Assembly (NCBI GenBank): GCA_028718265.1
Contig: JAQUMG010000011.1
Location: forward strand, 1-19,572
Length of the DNA: 19,572 nucleotides
DNA from: Candidatus Omnitrophota bacterium
Lineage (GTDB): Bacteria > Omnitrophota > Koll11 > JAHIPI01
Reading direction: 5' to 3'
Made by a program: the position numbers and the translations under genes. The first letter of the stretch is position 1. Every line of letters starts with the position of its first letter. Shown here piece after piece: positions 15,695-19,572 of the stretch. The notes under the pieces are model-generated. The model saw nothing but the letters and a program-made list of their open reading frames with translations, searched no databases and was not told the DNA's origin.

Positions 15695-16306
15695 ATGAGA
15701 ATATTCAGTGGATTTACGATGTTTTTCTATACGGTTATATTTTTGGCTGTTGGCTGCGGCCTGATAGTTTTCGTTCTGAATACCATTCCGTCTTCGGCTG
15801 TTGCGCACGCGTTCGAATATCTTTATTCGAACATGAACCTGCGTATAAGTATCGGATTAGTAGGACTTCTGCTGATCATATACAGCATTGTCGCCTTACA
15901 GGTTGCATTGGGAACGCTCCAGCGGGAGAAGACGATAGCATTCGAAAATCCAAGCGGACAGGTTACGATATCGCTTTCCGCGATAGAGGATTTTATAAGA
16001 CGGACATCCGACCATCTTCCGGAAGTAAAGGAATTACGCGCTAACGTTACGGCAGGCAAAAAGGGTATAAACATCATAAACCGCGCCATTATTTATTCGG
16101 ACAGCAATATTCCGGAAGTAACTGAAAAAATACAGAGTATGCTGAAAAATAAGATACAGGAGATGCTCGGTATCGAAGAAGCAATAAATATAAAGATCCA
16201 CATAGCCAAAATAGTACCGGCCGATTCGGGCGACAAGAATTCAAAGGGCAGGGGACGAGACGATAAGAGAGTGCTTTTCAGAGGCATAGAATACGGAAAC
16301 ACTTAA
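15695..16306 (+). CDS. amaP: AmaP-like membrane anchor of Asp23
   Basis: A 203-residue protein. Two membrane helices (about residues 6-28 and 50-70) flank a short external loop. A cytoplasmic region (75-175) reads ENPSGQVTISLSAIEDFIRR and VKELRANVTAGKKGINIINRA, resembling the Asp23-like domain of AmaP. The tail (175-203) is basic and polar (DKNSKGRGRDDKR). In Staphylococcus aureus AmaP is the membrane anchor of Asp23. It follows the asp23 gene by 9 bases with GGGGGAG upstream, and pfkA starts 40 bases further on. Confidence 0.85.
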   Translation: MRIFSGFTMFFYTVIFLAVGCGLIVFVLNTIPSSAVAHAFEYLYSNMNLRISIGLVGLLLIIYSIVALQVALGTLQREKTIAFENPSGQVTISLSAIEDFIRRTSDHLPEVKELRANVTAGKKGINIINRAIIYSDSNIPEVTEKIQSMLKNKIQEMLGIEEAINIKIHIAKIVPADSGDKNSKGRGRDDKRVLFRGIEYGNT

Positions 16307-16346
16307 ATTTTAAAATTCACACAAACCTAACAATGGAGAGATTGAC

Positions 16347-17378
16347 ATGGAAAGAATCGGCATATTAACGGGTGGCGGTGATTGCCCGGGCATAAATCCA
16401 GTAATCAGGGGAGTCGTAAGAGCGGCTCTTAAAAGCAATAACTACGAACTTATCGGACTGCTTAACGGGTGGCAGGGGTTACTAAATAAGGATTCCATAA
16501 ACCTCGACTTGAATACCGTTTCAGGCATAGTTAACAGGGGCGGAACCATACTCGGCACAAGCAGAACAAATCCTTACAAAATAGAAGGCGGATCTGAAAA
16601 GTGTATTAAAAACTTCAAGAGCCTCAATCTTGACGCCCTTGTCGCTATCGGCGGAGAAGATACTCTGGGAGTTGCTACAAAATTGCACAAAGAGGGATTA
16701 AATATCGTCGGGGTCCCAAAGACCATCGACAATGACTTATCTGCAACCGATTTCACCTTTGGTTTTGATACGGCGGTAAATGTCGCTACCGAAGCCATAG
16801 ACAGGTTGCACACTACGGCGGAAAGTCATCACAGAATAATGGTCGCTGAGGTCATGGGACGCCATGCCGGCTGGATTGCCGTATATGCAGGCATAGCCGG
16901 CGGCGCTGACGTAATATTGATCCCGGAAATACCTATTGATCTTAACGAGGTTGTTGAGATACTGAAAAACAGGAAAAAACGAGGAAAGAATTTCAGCATA
17001 GTCGTAGTTGCCGAAGGCGCAAAGTTCAAAGATGACAGCCTTGTAATACAGGAAGAAAAATTAGACTCATTCGGACATGTCAGGTTAGGCGGCATAGGCC
17101 AGATACTCAGCGATAAAATCGAAAAAATGACCGGCTTCGAAACAAGAGTTACTGTTTTGGGCCATATACAGCGAGGCGGTTCTCCGACCGCATATGACAG
17201 GGTGCTGGGAACGAGGTTCGGTGTTGCGGCTGTTAAGCTAATCGAAAAGAAAAAATTCGGAAGAATGGTAAGCCTGAGCGGAAATGAAATTATTGATGTA
17301 CCGCTGGAAAAGGCTGTCGGAAAATTAAAGACCGTAGATATGAATCTGTATGACGTCGCTAAAATATTTTTCGGATAA
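16347..17378 (+). CDS. pfkA: 6-phosphofructokinase, probably PPi-dependent
   Basis: A 343-residue PFK-A family protein. TGGGDCPGIN (8-17) is the phosphate-donor loop, TIDND (126-130) supplies the catalytic Asp at 128, and MGRHAGWIA is the fructose-6-phosphate-binding segment. At the two donor-selecting positions it has D105 (in IGGEDTLG) and K125 (in VPKTIDND). They correspond to E. coli Gly104 and Gly124, where Asp and Lys mark pyrophosphate-using enzymes such as that of Amycolatopsis methanolica. I infer PPi as donor, giving a reversible reaction; assay data are needed to be sure. GGAGAG precedes ATG 16347. Confidence 0.9.
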   Translation: MERIGILTGGGDCPGINPVIRGVVRAALKSNNYELIGLLNGWQGLLNKDSINLDLNTVSGIVNRGGTILGTSRTNPYKIEGGSEKCIKNFKSLNLDALVAIGGEDTLGVATKLHKEGLNIVGVPKTIDNDLSATDFTFGFDTAVNVATEAIDRLHTTAESHHRIMVAEVMGRHAGWIAVYAGIAGGADVILIPEIPIDLNEVVEILKNRKKRGKNFSIVVVAEGAKFKDDSLVIQEEKLDSFGHVRLGGIGQILSDKIEKMTGFETRVTVLGHIQRGGSPTAYDRVLGTRFGVAAVKLIEKKKFGRMVSLSGNEIIDVPLEKAVGKLKTVDMNLYDVAKIFFG

Positions 17379-17386
17379 ACGAAAAC

Positions 17387-17980
17387 ATGAAGAAGACCAT
17401 AGAACAAATAATAAATGCGAGTATCGCGGCTAAAAAGCGGCTGATTGAGTCTGAGCTGGACAACATAGAAAAAACTGTCCGGCTGATTGAGAACTGTATT
17501 TCAAGCGGCGGCAAATTGCTTCTTTTCGGAAACGGCGGTAGTGCTGCGGACAGCCAGCATATAGCCGCGGAGTTTGTAGGCAGATTCCGGCTTGAGCGAA
17601 AAGCGCTGCCGGCACTGGCATTAACTACCAATACATCAACGCTCACGGCGCTTGCCAATGACTACGGCTATGACAGTTCCTTTAAGAGGCAATTAGAGGC
17701 ATTTGGGGATAAAGGCGACGTTGCTCTGGCCATTTCTACAAGCGGCAATGCCAAAAACGTGATAGAAGCAGTCAAAAAAGCAAAAGAAAAAGGGATGAAA
17801 ACGGTTGCTCTCACCGGTAAAGACGGCGGTGCGCTTGCGAAATTATGTGATATCTCGATAATAGTAGACTCCCGGGAGACCGCGCGCATTCAGGAGTCTC
17901 ACATTCTTGTCGGTCACATAATAGCCGAACTTATCGAATCCGGTCTTTCCCGAAAGAAATGCGATGCCCCAAAAAAATAA
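17387..17980 (+). CDS. gmhA: Sedoheptulose-7-phosphate isomerase
   Basis: A 197-residue SIS-domain isomerase. FGNGGSAADSQHIAAEF (47-63) carries the SIS phosphate loop and the metal/catalytic H58 and E62. The second site Q169...H177 in QESHILVGH keeps the E. coli spacing (172 and 180). It turns sedoheptulose 7-phosphate into D-glycero-D-manno-heptose 7-phosphate, the first step to ADP-heptose for LPS core or glycan. It follows pfkA by 8 bases and overlaps the adenylyltransferase gene by 17 bases, which supports GmhA over other SIS proteins such as DiaA. Confidence 0.92.
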   Translation: MKKTIEQIINASIAAKKRLIESELDNIEKTVRLIENCISSGGKLLLFGNGGSAADSQHIAAEFVGRFRLERKALPALALTTNTSTLTALANDYGYDSSFKRQLEAFGDKGDVALAISTSGNAKNVIEAVKKAKEKGMKTVALTGKDGGALAKLCDISIIVDSRETARIQESHILVGHIIAELIESGLSRKKCDAPKK

Positions 17981-18449
17981 AATAAAGAGTCGTACCCAAC
18001 TTATCAAGATAGCCGGTTCTCTTAAAAAGAGAGGTAAGCAGATTGTTTTTACCAACGGCTGTTTTGACATACTGCATAAAGGGCATATAAAGCTCCTGGA
18101 AAAATCCAAATCATTGGGTGATGTTCTGATTGTTGCCATTAACAGTGACCGTTCCGTAAAAAAAATAAAAGGCCCCAAGAGACCGTTAAATACTCAGCAA
18201 GATAGAGCTATTATCGTTGCCGCACTTAGCTCTGTAGATTTCGTTACCCTTTTTGATGAGCCGACTCCGGAAAATCTCATAAAAAAAATCAATCCTGACA
18301 TTCTGGTAAAAGGCGGGGACTGGAAAAAGGAAAAGATAGTCGGCGCCAGGCATGTGGAATCCTACGGCGGCAAAGTATATTCCATAAAGCTTGTGAAGGG
18401 GTATTCTACGTCTCAGTTTATACACAATATTATCAAGCGCTTTGCATGA
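17964..18449 (+). CDS. rfaE2: D-glycero-beta-D-manno-heptose 1-phosphate adenylyltransferase
   Basis: A 161-residue nucleotidyltransferase. FTNGCFDILHKGHIKLLE (29-46) holds the H38-x-G-H41 motif, followed by INSDRSVKKIKGPKRPLN, DRAIIVAALSSVD and ILVKGGDW, all typical of the C-terminal half of HldE. Here it is a stand-alone protein; no kinase half or gmhB is in the window. It adds AMP to heptose 1-phosphate to make ADP-heptose. It starts inside the end of gmhA (17-base overlap), so the two steps are co-expressed. Its stop overlaps thiD2 by 4 bases. Confidence 0.94.
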   Translation: MPQKNKIKSRTQLIKIAGSLKKRGKQIVFTNGCFDILHKGHIKLLEKSKSLGDVLIVAINSDRSVKKIKGPKRPLNTQQDRAIIVAALSSVDFVTLFDEPTPENLIKKINPDILVKGGDWKKEKIVGARHVESYGGKVYSIKLVKGYSTSQFIHNIIKRFA

Positions 18450-18871
18450 AAAAAACGGTAAGCAACGGCAAGATATTGAGGATTATTGATGCCAACACGA
18501 ACCGCCTGACCGAAGGGTTGAGGGTCTGCGAGGACGTCGCGCGGTTTGTGTTATCCGATAAAGATGCGACGCGGCATTTCAAATCGCTCAGGCACAGAAC
18601 CTTTGCGGCGATGCAACAGCTCGGGGCAGATAAAAAACTACTCGCAAGATTCCGTGATGCCGGAGCCGATATAGGCAAAAGCACCCTGAGAAGCGAGGGA
18701 AAGCGTAACTCTGTCTCGGATATATTTAAGGCGAATATCAAGCGCAGCGAAGAAGCAATGAGAGTCCTGGAGGAATTTTCTAAATTGGCGAGCACGACTC
18801 TCGCAGACAAACTGAAAAAGATGCGCTTTGAATTGTATTCGTTGGAGAAGAAGATAATTGAAAAATTGTAG
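18446..18871 (+). CDS. thiD2: Stand-alone ThiD2-family HMP-P kinase
   Basis: A 141-residue helical protein. RIIDANTNRLTEGLRVCEDVARF (12-34), then SLRHRTF, DAGADIGKS and NIKRSEEAMRVLEEFSKL, are the conserved blocks of the ThiD2 family, the domain fused to the N-terminus of ThiE in cyanobacteria. ThiD2 members are reported to be monofunctional hydroxymethylpyrimidine-phosphate kinases, unlike ThiD, which also accepts free HMP. It fits directly between ThiC (makes HMP-P) and ThiE (uses HMP-PP). The ATG overlaps rfaE2 by 4 bases and thiE begins inside its last codons. A regulatory rather than enzymatic role is possible. Confidence 0.85.
   Translation: MKKTVSNGKILRIIDANTNRLTEGLRVCEDVARFVLSDKDATRHFKSLRHRTFAAMQQLGADKKLLARFRDAGADIGKSTLRSEGKRNSVSDIFKANIKRSEEAMRVLEEFSKLASTTLADKLKKMRFELYSLEKKIIEKL
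18858..18860 (+). promoter_or_regulatory. TTG start codon of thiE inside the thiD2 end
   Basis: No in-frame ATG lies near the conserved N-terminus; TTG 18858 with GGAGAAG at 18843-18849 is the best start. Use of TTG plus the 14-base overlap suggests reduced, coupled initiation after thiD2. Confidence 0.6.
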
Positions 18872-19487
18872 CCTCTGCGTAATACTCGACAGGGACACGC
18901 TCAAAAAAAGAGATTTAATAAAAGCCGCTAAAGAAGTATTGCGGGGCGGTGCCGATATAATACAGTACAGAGATAAGTTATCTCGCGACATGGAATTTAT
19001 AGAAAAAGCACGGGCATTAAAGAAGATTGTAAAAAGTACCGGCAGAATTTTTATAGTAAACGACAGGGTAGACGTAGCGGCCGCTGTAGGCGCCGACGGT
19101 GTTCATCTGGGCCAAGAAGACATGCCGATCCGATACGCCCGAAAAATTATGGGCAATAAAATTATCGGCGTATCATCTCACAGCCGGCTGGAGGCGCATC
19201 GCGCAGTAAAAGATGGTGCCGATTATATCGGAATCGGGCCTATTTTCAGGACACCGGGCAAACCCGGAGCGAAACCGATAGGTCTGGGGAGTTTGAAAAG
19301 CATAACGAGCAAAATATGTATCCCCGTATTTGCTATAGGCGGGGTTAATCTGAAAAATATCGCTGTCTTAAAAGAAAACGGTATAAAAAATATAGCCGTA
19401 ATTTCGGCAGCGATAAAAGATAAAAACGTATATAATTCCGTATCCCGGCTGAAACGTGAATTGAAAAGTACGCACAGGGCAAAATGA
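18858..19487 (+). CDS. thiE: Thiamine-phosphate synthase
   Basis: A 209-residue TIM-barrel thiamin phosphate synthase. QYRDK (36-40) binds HMP-PP, IVNDRVD (66-72) supplies the metal and pyrophosphate residues, and GVHLGQEDMP (81-90), GVSSHS, YIGIGPIF-TPGKPG and FAIGGV complete the conserved set. It joins HMP-PP to the thiazole phosphate. The only start that fits is TTG 18858, with GGAGAAG about 8-12 bases upstream. It overlaps thiD2 by 14 bases, so the two are separate proteins whose frames interleave. thiC starts 4 bases before the stop. Confidence 0.95.
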   Translation: MKNCSLCVILDRDTLKKRDLIKAAKEVLRGGADIIQYRDKLSRDMEFIEKARALKKIVKSTGRIFIVNDRVDVAAAVGADGVHLGQEDMPIRYARKIMGNKIIGVSSHSRLEAHRAVKDGADYIGIGPIFRTPGKPGAKPIGLGSLKSITSKICIPVFAIGGVNLKNIAVLKENGIKNIAVISAAIKDKNVYNSVSRLKRELKSTHRAK

Positions 19488-19572
19488 CACAGCTTGAATC
19501 AGCAAGAAAAGGCGTTATCACAGATAAAATGCGGCTCGCCGCAAAATCTGAAAGCGTTGACGCCGAATATAT
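19484..19572 (+). CDS. thiC: Phosphomethylpyrimidine synthase (5' end)
   Basis: Only 29 codons and two bases are visible before the window ends. MTQLESARKGVITDKMRLAA followed by KSESVDAEYI matches the start of ThiC, the radical SAM enzyme that converts aminoimidazole ribotide to HMP-phosphate. The ATG overlaps the thiE stop by 4 bases (ATGA). Its product is the substrate of the neighbouring ThiD2, so the order thiD2-thiE-thiC covers the pyrimidine branch. The call rests on a short N-terminus plus context. Confidence 0.85.
   Translation, partial: MTQLESARKGVITDKMRLAAKSESVDAEY

Noticed and set aside
16829..17407. Antisense frame opposite pfkA (about 192 codons)
   Set aside because: Low-complexity Ser/Phe/Pro-rich translation, opposite a well-conserved gene.
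18846..18880. Programmed frameshift fusing ThiD2 to ThiE as in cyanobacteria
   Set aside because: ThiE has its own spaced ribosome-binding site and TTG start, and no slippery heptamer with a following structure is evident.

Overview
The window is a dense block of about 26 genes, all on the + strand and packed almost end to end. Many neighbours overlap by 4 to 17 bases. I see no RNA gene, IS element, CRISPR array or convincing intrinsic terminator. Gene content points to an uncultured, anaerobic-style diderm bacterium. It has an LpxL/HtrB-type acyltransferase, a TonB-type protein and two ADP-heptose genes (LPS-type outer membrane). It also has a Firmicutes-like aroQ-pepP-efp-accB-accC-asp23-amaP block and a PFK with pyrophosphate-type active-site residues. 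Candidatus Omnitrophota or a related candidate phylum is my best guess, from gene content only and without any database check.

Region 1 (1-3401) is an envelope segment. It holds the 3' end of a GT28/MGDG-synthase-like glycosyltransferase, an LpxL-like acyltransferase, a dolichyl-phosphate-mannose-synthase-like GT2, protein-L-isoaspartate methyltransferase (pcm) and a TonB-like periplasm-spanning protein. Region 2 (3402-10242) begins with a near-consensus sigma70 promoter (TTGACA, 17 bp, TATAAT) in front of ribosomal protein S21. It continues through a secreted two-domain M16 peptidase, a sugar-phosphate isomerase/epimerase-type TIM barrel, a Memo-family protein, a patatin-like lipase, a DUF1844 protein and RmuC.

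Region 3 (10243-19572) begins with a second promoter region whose final -10-like hexamer lies six bases before the ATG of a UPF0104 membrane protein that has no Shine-Dalgarno sequence. A short palindromic, REP-like spacer follows. Next comes the aroQ, pepP, efp, accB, accC, asp23, amaP block (quinate/shikimate step, peptide turnover, translation factor, fatty-acid initiation and its Asp23-type partner). Then come pfkA (likely PPi-dependent), gmhA and rfaE2 (heptose activation), and a thiamin set: stand-alone thiD2, thiE and the first 29 codons of thiC, which runs off the end.

Nothing here is an obviously new defence or mobile system. The points most worth a second look are the Firmicutes-type acc/Asp23/AmaP module in an LPS-bearing cell, the split ThiD2, the PPi-type PFK, the orphan Memo gene between a TIM barrel and a patatin, the possible leaderless promoter, and the hairpin spacer before aroQ.
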